Source: Prevotella melaninogenica
Lineage (GTDB): Bacteria; Bacteroidota; Bacteroidia; Bacteroidales; Bacteroidaceae
Length of the DNA stretch: 64,000 nt
Direction of reading: 5' to 3'
NCBI RefSeq assembly: GCF_018127965.1
Contig: NZ_CP072350.1
Location: 124,001 to 188,000 of the forward strand
This document shows positions 45,130 to 53,713 of this stretch, piece by piece. The notes under the pieces are model-generated. The model had not been told where the DNA came from and made no database searches. It saw nothing but the letters and a program-made list of their open reading frames with translations. The translations under genes were made by a program, and so were the position numbers. Positions within the stretch are counted from its first letter, which is position 1. Every line of letters starts with the position of its first letter.

Positions 45130-47067
45130 TCAGCTGTTCTTTTTACGTTCGACCATATTTTGTAAGTGACTTTGCACAATTGGTTCACCAACTGATTTAA
45201 CTACCTCTTCAGCTTTAACCATATTCCATCCCTCATTAGTATTCCCCTCTAACCAATTAAGCAAAGATAATATCTTCTTACACGCAAATTCTCCAACAAA
45301 ACCATTTCTTAGGAAAAAACTTTGTACTAAAATATCATTCATATTAGCCCCAAAAGGATTTAACATATCTTCCTTATCAATTTTCTTGCCATCTTCTATA
45401 TAGAGAATATTGCTCTTTCTCAAGTCACTTAGCATAAAAGGGGAATGCGTTGTTATTAAAAAATGAATCCCTAAATATTTAGAGAGTTCCAGCCTTTCAA
45501 ATGTTTCTATGAGAAAGCATATAAACATTCTCTGATATTCTGGATGGAAGCCTAACTCAACTTCATCCAAAACAATGGCAATATTATTATAACACACTCG
45601 GTCTTCTTTCACAGATTTAATATTTAATACATGATAAACGAGCGTACTAATAATATAATAAAGCTGCCGTTCACCAGCACTCATATTTTCAATTGAAAAC
45701 TCTTCTTCGGAACATTCTTTTCTTAAATAAATTTTATATTCAAAAAAAGATGGGGGGAGACGCCTTATTTCATTCTCAAGTGCTGAAGACCCATTAATTC
45801 TATTTTTAATCCTGATACTCTTATAATCAGCCTCAGTAAAACTGGTAAACTCATCACATCGAAATCCCTTTTTATTTTTTTTTATAAAATTTATTGCCTG
45901 ACAAATCTTATTAGTTATGTGAGAATGGTCAAACAGTAACTCTCCCGCAAGATCATAAAAAATATGTTCAGAATCCACTTCTTTATACAAATCTATAGCA
46001 TCTGATTCTATTACGCCAGAGTACCCAGAATAAGAAGGGTATGTATTAGCAATACTTAAGGCTTTATTTACTATATAAAGACAAGCATATAATAATATAG
46101 GATTTGCAATTGTATCATCATTAAAATTACGACCTAAAAGTTTACTCAATATTCGCTTAGCAATTGTAGGTTGAGTTGAAGTTAAAGCATTTTTAAATTC
46201 TATAACTATACGGCTCCACTCTTCTTTCTTCTGCTCTTCTGTTAAGACTTCCACCTTGTTTTTCTTAAATTTATCATATAAACTCTCCCAATTAAACTTG
46301 TATTCTATTCGTGACAGTTTGTAACCTTTAATAAAATCCTTGCTTTTTTTATAAAAATGAAGAAGAAGGGCTTGCATTCTTTGTCTTTCTAACTTCTCTT
46401 CTCTAAACATATCTATTACACCCTTATCTCTAAAAGGGTTAATATTGATTGCAGTTAGATACCCATCATTTTTATGGAAAACGGAATGTAACCATACTTG
46501 CCCAGATTTTTTATTTGACAAACTTCCCTTTTCAATAATATTATAAGTCACTTCATCCGCATAATCAGCTTCGATATACGACTGTATCGAATAATTTGAT
46601 ATTAATGTAAAAAATAAATTCTTACACATTTCTTTCTTTTGATCAGGAGACATCCTATTCCCATCTGTATAACTAGAAAATTCGTTAAGTCGATTACCAA
46701 ATATCCATTTGTTTTCACCGCAGACAAGCGCAAGACTCTTATTCCTGCTTTTAAGTATATAGTTATTGTCATCAATACTATAATATAAGTCAGCATATAT
46801 GCCCCCTACAAAAACTATATTTATTGAACTATCTATGTTAACTCCATGAGCAATATAGGCACTTAAATTATTCATCATTCTGAAAATGATTTCCAGCAAA
46901 GAAGACTTCCCACTACCATTCTTACCAACAATTACACTAATTTCTATATTCGTACCATAAAAACCATCGATAGAACCGTCATCAAGGAATTCATAGAAAC
47001 CTGACTTCAACTTCTTGCGATAGTTACAATTCTTATAGATATAGAGTTTCTTCAATTTTAAGGACAT
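45130..47067 (-). CDS. AAA/ABC-type ATPase, Septu PtuA-like (RecF/OLD-type fold)
   Basis: The 645-residue ATPase has Walker A VIVGKNGSGKSS (about 45-56), an ABC-type signature NMSAGERQLYY (about 465), Walker B AIVLDEVELGFHPEYQR (about 510) and the switch histidine FLITTHSPFMLSDL (about 550). The middle is helical and probably forms a coiled-coil arm. Such ATPases paired with an HNH nuclease are the layout of Septu-type anti-phage defence; the partner here is the broken gene downstream. The region is visibly more AT-rich than its neighbours, which suggests acquisition by transfer. The ATPase frame itself is intact. The family assignment is by motif only. Confidence 0.8.
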   Translation of the reverse strand: MSLKLKKLYIYKNCNYRKKLKSGFYEFLDDGSIDGFYGTNIEISVIVGKNGSGKSSLLEIIFRMMNNLSAYIAHGVNIDSSINIVFVGGIYADLYYSIDDNNYILKSRNKSLALVCGENKWIFGNRLNEFSSYTDGNRMSPDQKKEMCKNLFFTLISNYSIQSYIEADYADEVTYNIIEKGSLSNKKSGQVWLHSVFHKNDGYLTAININPFRDKGVIDMFREEKLERQRMQALLLHFYKKSKDFIKGYKLSRIEYKFNWESLYDKFKKNKVEVLTEEQKKEEWSRIVIEFKNALTSTQPTIAKRILSKLLGRNFNDDTIANPILLYACLYIVNKALSIANTYPSYSGYSGVIESDAIDLYKEVDSEHIFYDLAGELLFDHSHITNKICQAINFIKKNKKGFRCDEFTSFTEADYKSIRIKNRINGSSALENEIRRLPPSFFEYKIYLRKECSEEEFSIENMSAGERQLYYIISTLVYHVLNIKSVKEDRVCYNNIAIVLDEVELGFHPEYQRMFICFLIETFERLELSKYLGIHFLITTHSPFMLSDLRKSNILYIEDGKKIDKEDMLNPFGANMNDILVQSFFLRNGFVGEFACKKILSLLNWLEGNTNEGWNMVKAEEVVKSVGEPIVQSHLQNMVERKKNS

Positions 47068-47361
47068 GGTTTCTGTTATTTAAGTTATAAAAATCTAACT
47101 ATTAGGTTACAAAGAAATTAAATATCTCTTTTAAAATTATAATTACATACAAAGATTATAAAAATGATTGACACATACAAGTTATCAAGCAAAAAATTAT
47201 CAATTAATTGGAATAAAATGAATTTGTAGCACAATTTTTACTATTTCTACTAAAGAGACGTGGATTCAAGGTTATTTAATGACTTGACAATAAGCCACAA
47301 TTAAAACACCGACAAAACAATTTAAAAAGCTTTAAGAAACTAACATCTTGACAGCACCAAC
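47068..47361. other. AT-rich intergenic stretch
   Basis: This gap between the ATPase start and the nqrF terminator holds no open frame that I can support and no clear promoter match. It may contain the defence operon promoter. Confidence 0.4.
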
Positions 47362-47400
47362 AAAAAAGCGAGGAGCCCAATAAGGTTCCTCGCTTTATTT
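47362..47400 (-). terminator. Rho-independent terminator of the nqr operon
   Basis: On the minus strand AGCGAGGA and TCCTCGCT pair (with internal ACC/GGGC mismatches) around TTATT, followed by TTTTTTG. Confidence 0.85.
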
Positions 47401-47415
47401 GAATAGGATATTGAA

Positions 47416-48684
47416 TTATCCAAAGTTATCATACATGATTGCATCCTGATCAACACCGATGCTATCAAGATAATCAGTAACAGTCTTGATAAGCATTGGA
47501 GGTCCACAGAGGTAGTACTCACAATCCTCTGGTGCCTCGTGATCCTTTAGATACTCATCACGGATGCAGTTTACAGCAAAACCTGTGTAATACTTCACGC
47601 CAGCCTCATCAGCCTTAGGGTCTTGACGGTCGAGAGAGAGGTGGAAATGGAAGTTAGGATATTCCTTCTCAAGCTCCCAGAAGTCCTCAAGGAAGAATGC
47701 CTCACTGAGTGAACGCGCACCATAGAAGAAGTGCATCTCACGATCACGAGTGTGGAGAGTCTTCGTCATATGCATAATCTGTGCACGCAAAGGAGCCATA
47801 CCAGCACCACCACCAATCCAAATCATCTCCTTACCAGAAGTGAAGTTAGGATGGAAGTCGCCGTAAGGACCACTCATCATTACCTTATCACCCTCCTTAA
47901 GAGAGAAGATATAAGTAGAACCAATACCAGTTGGTACGTTCTGGAAACCAACCTGCGGACGTGGCAGGAATGGAGGTGTTGCAATACGAACAGTCAGTGT
48001 GATGATATCACCCTCAGCTGGATAGTTCGCCATAGAGTAAGCACGAACAGTTGGCTCAGGATTCCTTCCCTTCAAAGAAAGGAGGTTAAACTGCTTCCAA
48101 GGACCGAGGTATTCCTCACCGATATCGTTCTTATCGAAGTCCTTATCATAGTCGATGCAGTCGTAAGCTGGAATAGAAATCTGTGCGTAAGAACCAGGAA
48201 CGAAGTCCATATGCTCGCCTGGAGGCAAGGCAACCTTGAACTCTTTGATAAAGCTTGACACGTTCTTGTTAGAGATAACAGTACACTCCCACTCCTTAAC
48301 GCCCATGACAGACTCTGGAACCTTGAGCGACATATCACCCTTCACCTTACACTGACATCCGAGACGCCAATGATCTTTAACATCCTTACGGCTAAAGTGA
48401 GGACGCTCTGAATCGAGAATCTCACCACCACCTTCTACTACCTGCAACTTACACTGGCCACAGCTACCCTTACCACCACAAGCAGAAGGGAGGAACACAC
48501 CGTTCTCATTCAGCATAGACAGAACTGAGCTACCCTGATCAACGGTCATCTCCTTATCACCGTTAATTGTTATCTTTACCTTTCCGCTTGGACTGAGATA
48601 CTTCTTAGACACAAGCAGGAGAATCACCAACACAAGGATGGTGATAAGGAATACCACAATACTTATTGTTATGAATTGTCCCAT
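47416..48684 (-). CDS. nqrF: Na+-translocating NADH-quinone reductase subunit F
   Basis: The 422-residue subunit takes electrons from NADH. It has an N-terminal membrane helix (about 5-27). A 2Fe-2S ferredoxin domain follows with [12 protein letters not shown] (about 68-79) and the fourth Cys in WRLGCQCKV. The FAD domain has RAYSMANYP, and the NAD-binding part has [15 protein letters not shown] and the C-terminal [10 protein letters not shown]. It is the last gene of nqrABCDEF, 7 bp after nqrE, and ends at a clear terminator. Confidence 0.97.
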   Translation of the reverse strand: MGQFITISIVVFLITILVLVILLLVSKKYLSPSGKVKITINGDKEMTVDQGSSVLSMLNENGVFLPSACGGKGSCGQCKLQVVEGGGEILDSERPHFSRKDVKDHWRLGCQCKVKGDMSLKVPESVMGVKEWECTVISNKNVSSFIKEFKVALPPGEHMDFVPGSYAQISIPAYDCIDYDKDFDKNDIGEEYLGPWKQFNLLSLKGRNPEPTVRAYSMANYPAEGDIITLTVRIATPPFLPRPQVGFQNVPTGIGSTYIFSLKEGDKVMMSGPYGDFHPNFTSGKEMIWIGGGAGMAPLRAQIMHMTKTLHTRDREMHFFYGARSLSEAFFLEDFWELEKEYPNFHFHLSLDRQDPKADEAGVKYYTGFAVNCIRDEYLKDHEAPEDCEYYLCGPPMLIKTVTDYLDSIGVDQDAIMYDNFG

Positions 48685-48691
48685 TGTTTAC

Positions 48692-49318
48692 TTAGATTTT
48701 AAGACCTGAGAAGCACATCATTGCCATTGCCATCAGTCCTACTGTAATAAATGTGATGCCAAGACCCTGCAAAGGCTTTGGTACATCAGAATATTCCATC
48801 TTCTCACGAATAGCACCCATTGCCACGATAGCCAATGTCCAGCCAAGACCAGAACCTGTACCATAGACAAGTGCGTCCCATACAGTACCGATATACTGTG
48901 TGCTTGCTGGGTCAAGACCGATACGCTGCTGCATAAAGAGTGAAGCACCCATAATAGCACAGTTAACGGCAATCAGCGGAAGGAAGATACCCAACGCACC
49001 ATAAAGTGAAGGTGAGAACTTCTCAACAGCCATCTCCACAATCTGTACGATACCAGCAATGACAGCGATAAAGAGAATGAAACTAAGATAAGTAAGGTCA
49101 ACACCCTCTGCAAGACAGTCTGGTCCAAGAACCTTAGTCAGCAAAAGATAGTTGATTGGTGTGGTAACGAGCAACACGAATGTTACGGCTACACCAAGAC
49201 CCAATGAAGTCTTTACGCTCTTAGATACCGCAAGGTATGAACACATACCGAGGAAGAACGCAAATATCATATTGTCCACAAAGATGGACCGGAAGAATAA
49301 ACTAATAAGATGTTCCAT
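48692..49318 (-). CDS. nqrE: Na+-translocating NADH-quinone reductase subunit E
   Basis: The 208-residue integral membrane protein has six hydrophobic helices and no large loop. It is homologous in pattern to NqrD in the preceding gene; the two form the pseudo-symmetric core of the pump. [12 protein letters not shown] near residue 24 carries the conserved Cys thought to bind an intramembrane iron-sulfur cofactor with NqrD. The nqrD stop is 2 bp upstream, so translation is probably coupled. Confidence 0.96.
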   Translation of the reverse strand: MEHLISLFFRSIFVDNMIFAFFLGMCSYLAVSKSVKTSLGLGVAVTFVLLVTTPINYLLLTKVLGPDCLAEGVDLTYLSFILFIAVIAGIVQIVEMAVEKFSPSLYGALGIFLPLIAVNCAIMGASLFMQQRIGLDPASTQYIGTVWDALVYGTGSGLGWTLAIVAMGAIREKMEYSDVPKPLQGLGITFITVGLMAMAMMCFSGLKI

Positions 49319-49320
49319 AA

Positions 49321-49950
49321 TTACTTCTTGTCTTCTTTATAGAAATATGCACGATGAACCCAAATAACACAACCGAGAAGGATGAGTGCCATCGCTGGCA
49401 TTGACATCATTCCGTTGTCCATATAACCTGCATCATAGAGGCTTTGTGGGAGAATCTTGAAACCGAGCAATGAGCCACGACCAAAGAACTCACGAACAGC
49501 ACCTACAACAACAAGTATCATAGCGTAACCCAAACCATTGCCGACACCATCAAGGAAACTTGGCCAAGGCTTGTTTGTCATAGCAAAAGCCTCAAGACGT
49601 CCCATAAGGATACAGTTGGTAATGATAAGTCCTACGTAGACAGAAAGCTCTACACTCACATCGTAAGCTACAGCCTTAAGAATCTGACTAACAACTGTTA
49701 CCAAAGCAGCAACAACCACCAACTGTACGATAATACGAATACGGTTAGGGATTGTGTTACGGATAAGTGAAATAATAACATTAGAGAATGCCGTAATAAT
49801 GGTAACGGCAAGTCCCATAACAATCGCCGGCTTCAGCTGTGAAGTTACGGCAAGGGCAGAACAGATACCGAGCACCTGGACCATAATTGGGTTGTCCAGA
49901 TTCAGCGGATTGCTGAACACCTCTCTATTTTGTTTTGAGAATAAATCCAT
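49321..49950 (-). CDS. nqrD: Na+-translocating NADH-quinone reductase subunit D
   Basis: The 209-residue six-helix membrane protein is paired with NqrE. The N-terminal [26 protein letters not shown] includes the conserved Cys-containing helix, and [15 protein letters not shown] carries the second motif of the family. It is spaced 27 bp after nqrC. Length and motifs are normal, and no frameshift is seen. Confidence 0.96.
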   Translation of the reverse strand: MDLFSKQNREVFSNPLNLDNPIMVQVLGICSALAVTSQLKPAIVMGLAVTIITAFSNVIISLIRNTIPNRIRIIVQLVVVAALVTVVSQILKAVAYDVSVELSVYVGLIITNCILMGRLEAFAMTNKPWPSFLDGVGNGLGYAMILVVVGAVREFFGRGSLLGFKILPQSLYDAGYMDNGMMSMPAMALILLGCVIWVHRAYFYKEDKK

Positions 49951-49977
49951 ATTCTTATTGTTCTAAAGATTAGAATA

Positions 49978-50691
49978 TTATTTGCTGTTCAGGAATTTAA
50001 CGTAAGGCTGAAGTCCACCCTTGTCTGCATGGAACATCTCTGTTACACCATTACTGGTAAGTGTTGCACCCGTTACGGCATCTACCTGTGTAGATGGGTC
50101 TTCGATCTTCTTTTCAACAGCAAGTGCTATCTTCTGAGTATCGTTTCCGCTAAAGAGGTGCTTACCCTTGAACAAATCCTGCCATGCCTTATTGTCTTTG
50201 ATTTCAGCACCAAGACCAGCTGTCTCGCTCTCGTGGTTGAAGTAAGCACCAAAGACGGTTCTCTTATCACCATTGATAGCGATGAAACCATTGATAGGTC
50301 CCCAAAGACCGTTACCATAAACAGGGATAACATACTTATCCTCGCCGTTCACCTTGCAACGGAACAAAGCGAGCTTGCCTTCCTTGGCATCCTTACTATT
50401 CAACTTAAAGCCAGCATCAACGCCACCCTGCTTTCCAGCCTCAACGACCTTACCATCTGCATTGATGATGTCATCTGCCACGATGATCTGCTTCCAAAGC
50501 TTAACAGCCTCCTCATTAGTCATATCACGATTCTGATTGAGTGCAAAGAGAATCTGCTTCTGCTGATCAAGCTGTACATTAGCATCCTGCATTGGCTTCA
50601 ATGCTTGGAATACGAATGCAAGCAAAAAGGCTACAATCAACACGAGGATGACAGAATAGATAATTGTATAAGAATTACTATTTGTTTTCAT
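49978..50691 (-). CDS. nqrC: Na+-translocating NADH-quinone reductase subunit C
   Basis: The 237-residue subunit is anchored by one N-terminal helix (about 8-28), with an extracytoplasmic FMN-binding domain. The covalent FMN attachment motif is DAVTGATLTSNG (about 206-217), where a Thr is joined to FMN by a phosphoester bond. The GLWGPINGFIAI and ETAGLGAEI segments match the family. It sits between nqrB (17 bp upstream) and nqrD. Confidence 0.96.
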   Translation of the reverse strand: MKTNSNSYTIIYSVILVLIVAFLLAFVFQALKPMQDANVQLDQQKQILFALNQNRDMTNEEAVKLWKQIIVADDIINADGKVVEAGKQGGVDAGFKLNSKDAKEGKLALFRCKVNGEDKYVIPVYGNGLWGPINGFIAINGDKRTVFGAYFNHESETAGLGAEIKDNKAWQDLFKGKHLFSGNDTQKIALAVEKKIEDPSTQVDAVTGATLTSNGVTEMFHADKGGLQPYVKFLNSK

Positions 50692-50708
50692 TTCTTCGTC
50701 CTCCTTAT

Positions 50709-51860
50709 TTATTTAGCACGCTTTGCGCGCTTGCTGATGTTTGACTGAACTACACAGTAGTCGATGAGTGGGGCGAACATATTACCAAAGAGGATGGCAA
50801 GCATTATACCCTCTGGATAACCTGGGTTCAACACACGGATGATGATAGCCATCGCACCGATGAAGAAACCATATACCCACTTACCTGTCTCTGTACGTGC
50901 TGAGGTTACTGGGTCGGTTGCCATGAATACTGCACCGAAGCAGAAACCACCTAAGACGAGGTGCTCATACCACTGAATTGGTGTTGCACCAGTTGAATGG
51001 AAGATAAGTCCCATCACGGTACCACCAAGGAATACGCTCAACATTGTCTTCCAGCTGGCGATGTTTGTCCAAAGAAGGATTACAGCACCGATAGCGATAG
51101 CGATGACAGATGTCTCACCCACAGAACCAGGGATAAGACCTAATACCATATCACATACAGATGCGTTCACACTTGTTCCCTGAGCTATCTCACCCAATGG
51201 TGTTGCCATAGTGAAACCGTCAGGCAAGGTATAGCCGAAACCTAAGATAGAATCCTTTGCTACCCAGATGCTATCACCTGTCATCTTACTTGGATAAGAG
51301 AAGAAGAGGAAGGCACGTGCAGCCAAGGCAACGTTGAAGATATTCATACCTGTTCCACCGAAGATTTCCTTCGTGAATATGACAGCAAAGGCTACAGCAA
51401 GCACAAGAATCCAAAGTGGTGTGGTTACAGGAATAATCAATGGAATCAGAATACCTGACACAAGATAACCTTCTTGAATCTCCTCACCTTTCCACTGTGC
51501 CCAAGCAAACTCAATACCTAAGCCGACAATGTAAGACACAAGAATCTTTGGCAACAGGGCAAGCATACCATAAAAGAACATTCCCCAGCAGGTAGCATCA
51601 GCCAACTTACCAGCTGCTAAAGCGTTCTGATAGCCGATATTATACATACCGAAGAGCATAGCTGGTACCAATGAAAGTACCACCAAACTCATAATTCGCT
51701 TCGAGTCAATAGCGTCATGGATAGAAGTTCCGCTCTTTGATGTCTCGTTAGGAACATAAAGGAACGTCTCGAAACCATCGTAGACACTCTTGAAAGCGTG
51801 AAGCTTTCCGCCCTCCTCAAAGTTTGGGCGTATCTTATCGAGATAATTTCTTAAACTCAT
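50709..51860 (-). CDS. nqrB: Na+-translocating NADH-quinone reductase subunit B
   Basis: The 383-residue main membrane subunit has a soluble N-terminal 55 residues followed by about ten helices. The FMN-linked Thr is in FHSTGATPIQWYEHL (about residue 290), and the riboflavin-proximal GGTGMNIFNVALAARAFLFF is conserved. It provides the Na+ path. It is separated from nqrA by 236 bp, much more than the 2-27 bp between the other subunits of this operon. Confidence 0.96.
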   Translation of the reverse strand: MSLRNYLDKIRPNFEEGGKLHAFKSVYDGFETFLYVPNETSKSGTSIHDAIDSKRIMSLVVLSLVPAMLFGMYNIGYQNALAAGKLADATCWGMFFYGMLALLPKILVSYIVGLGIEFAWAQWKGEEIQEGYLVSGILIPLIIPVTTPLWILVLAVAFAVIFTKEIFGGTGMNIFNVALAARAFLFFSYPSKMTGDSIWVAKDSILGFGYTLPDGFTMATPLGEIAQGTSVNASVCDMVLGLIPGSVGETSVIAIAIGAVILLWTNIASWKTMLSVFLGGTVMGLIFHSTGATPIQWYEHLVLGGFCFGAVFMATDPVTSARTETGKWVYGFFIGAMAIIIRVLNPGYPEGIMLAILFGNMFAPLIDYCVVQSNISKRAKRAK

Positions 51861-52096
51861 AATACTTTTATTATAGGGTTCTTAAAGTCCAAAGTTTCTG
51901 TTTCTTGAATTGTTACCAAACGTTTGTAATGTTTGTACAAGCCGTTTGTAATCGTCTTACTAAGCTCTGCCAACATCATTCTCTGCCAACGAGAACTTTC
52001 CGTTACGTCAATGACTGCTGGCTGACTGCTGACGGATAACATTCTGAGAAAACTGAACTGAAACTGAAGTTAAAGTCATTGTGGGCTCATAAGACC
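51861..52096. other. Unusually long nqrA-nqrB spacer
   Basis: A 61-codon frame on the minus strand (51857-52042) starts with ATG and overlaps the nqrB start as ATGA. Its product has no recognisable features, so I do not call it a gene. The spacer also contains the self-similar ctgctggctgactgctgac. Confidence 0.4.
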
Positions 52097-53446
52097 CTAC
52101 GCATTCTCTTTTCTAAGAATATCCAAGCCCTCACGAACTATCTTCTGCAAAGGTAACTTAGAACTATCAACGAACTCAGCGAGTGCAAAGTCTTCTGGAC
52201 TTACCTCATAGATGCCCAACTGCTCTTGGCTATCAATATTGCCTGAGATAATTGACTTGATGAGGTACTCACTGTAGATATCCATTGGTAACACTCTGTC
52301 GTACTCGCCACTCATAATCATGTGACGCTCTCCACCCTTGAGACGTGCATCGAGATTGTACGCCTTCTTGCCCTGCAACCAAGTGAAGTAGCTGCGAGAA
52401 GTAGAGAAGTCTTTGAAACGAGGGAGCATCCAACCGAAGATTTCATGTACATCATCACCCTCTGGAATCAATGTTACCTCTGAAGTATGTGCACCAAGCA
52501 CAGACTCTTCATTAGCGATGACACCAGTGAGAGGATTACCATTAAGGATGCGAACGTTACAACCGTCAGCGATGTTGTCTGCAAGAATCTGCTTCAATGG
52601 AGTACCAACGAGGGTATCAACATAACCTGTCTGCTTTACCATACTACCTGCAATGGCTACACGACGAGTGAGGTTTACCTTACCTGTATTGAACAAGCGA
52701 CCAAAGAAGATAACAGCTGTAGGGTCAACAGTCCATACCACTTCGCCCTTATTAACTGGATCGATATGATTTACCTGTACACCAACATTACCTGCTGGGC
52801 AAGGACCATCGAAAACAGTTACTTCTACATCCTTTGCACCAGTCAACGCTGAAGCCGACTGCTTAGCACCAATACCCAAATAAACCTTTGCAATCTTGGC
52901 GAGAGCTATCAAACCAGTCTGGAAGTCTTTCTCCTGACCATTCAACTCAAACTCGAAGTCACCCTGCAAAGGTTTATCACGAAGTGCAGACACGAAAATT
53001 GCCTTTGGTTCTGTGTCTGGACGTGTAGCAATAGCATAAGGCAGCTGATTGATATAACCAAACAATCCCGCCTGCAGCAATGAAGCCTTGACATCATCAG
53101 CGGATAAGCCCGCCACGTCCTTCACGCCGAAGTCAGCATATTCCTGCTGCGCATCAGCAGCAATCTTCACACGCAACACCTTACGTCTTTCTCCGCGCTC
53201 AACAGCTGTGACGGTACCGCTCACAGGAGAAGCGAAGCTAACTTCAGTGCACCCTTTGTCAACAAACAATGGGTCACCAGCTCGGACATGATCACCTTCA
53301 CGAACGGTTACCTTAGGTGTCAATCCTGGGAAGTCATCTGGAACCAATGCATATTCCGTAGATGATTTCACAGGCAACATCTGTTCCTGCGCGCGTCCTG
53401 TAAGGTTAATGTCTAAGCCCTTTCGTAACTTAATTACATTTGCCAT
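52097..53446 (-). CDS. nqrA: Na+-translocating NADH-quinone reductase subunit A
   Basis: The 449-residue peripheral subunit is the first gene of the operon. The N-terminal barrel-sandwich (VTVREGDHVRAGDPLFVDKG, FASPVSGTVTAVERGERRKVL) resembles RnfC-type domains. The rest includes GVQVNHIDPVNKGEVVWTVDP and SRSYFTWLQGKKAYNLD. It has no membrane helix and docks on NqrB near the quinone site. The leader is long, about 180 nt from the promoter at 53626-53634. Confidence 0.96.
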   Translation of the reverse strand: MANVIKLRKGLDINLTGRAQEQMLPVKSSTEYALVPDDFPGLTPKVTVREGDHVRAGDPLFVDKGCTEVSFASPVSGTVTAVERGERRKVLRVKIAADAQQEYADFGVKDVAGLSADDVKASLLQAGLFGYINQLPYAIATRPDTEPKAIFVSALRDKPLQGDFEFELNGQEKDFQTGLIALAKIAKVYLGIGAKQSASALTGAKDVEVTVFDGPCPAGNVGVQVNHIDPVNKGEVVWTVDPTAVIFFGRLFNTGKVNLTRRVAIAGSMVKQTGYVDTLVGTPLKQILADNIADGCNVRILNGNPLTGVIANEESVLGAHTSEVTLIPEGDDVHEIFGWMLPRFKDFSTSRSYFTWLQGKKAYNLDARLKGGERHMIMSGEYDRVLPMDIYSEYLIKSIISGNIDSQEQLGIYEVSPEDFALAEFVDSSKLPLQKIVREGLDILRKENA

Positions 53447-53536
53447 AACAATGATAAAGCGATTTTTATATTATTTCATCTTAATATTTTCCACCCTAAA
53501 TAAGCTTCACAAAACATAAGGTAAACAACCCTTTGC

Positions 53537-53627
53537 TTGCCGAGCGTAGCTTATTTTCTGCTAAAATAATGCAAGCGAGAGCAAAGAAAGGAGACTTTCT
53601 ATTTGCCGAGCGTAGCTTATTTTCTGC
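53537..53627. repeat. Perfect 25-bp direct repeat in the nqrA leader
   Basis: The block ttgccgagcgtagcttattt + tctgc occurs at 53537-53561 and 53603-53627, 66 bp apart. The second copy touches the minus-strand promoter element, so both copies are transcribed in the nqr leader. Confidence 0.85.
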
Positions 53628-53634
53628 AAATGTA
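53626..53634 (-). promoter_or_regulatory. -7 element for the nqr operon
   Basis: TACATTTGC on the minus strand fits TAnnTTTGC. It is divergent from the tamB promoter, with about 64 bp between the two -7 elements. Confidence 0.6.
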
Positions 53635-53697
53635 GCAAATTTTAAGCAGATTTGGCACATTTAGATATAATAATTTCAGTATAAAATGGTTTTTTTG

Positions 53698-53705
53698 TAG
53701 TTTTG
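53698..53705 (+). promoter_or_regulatory. -7 element for the tamB-like gene
   Basis: TAGTTTTG fits TAnnTTTG and ends 8 bp before the TTG start codon, implying an almost leaderless transcript. Confidence 0.55.
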
Positions 53706-53713
53706 TAGACGCA

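Noticed and set aside
50029..50748. A 239-codon plus-strand frame opposite nqrC
   Set aside because: It is antisense to a well-supported subunit gene; the Leu/Ile/Cys-rich product is a by-product of its codon use.
51857..52042. A 61-codon frame in the nqrA-nqrB spacer
   Set aside because: The product has no recognisable features; kept only as a finding because of its ATGA overlap and the odd spacer length.
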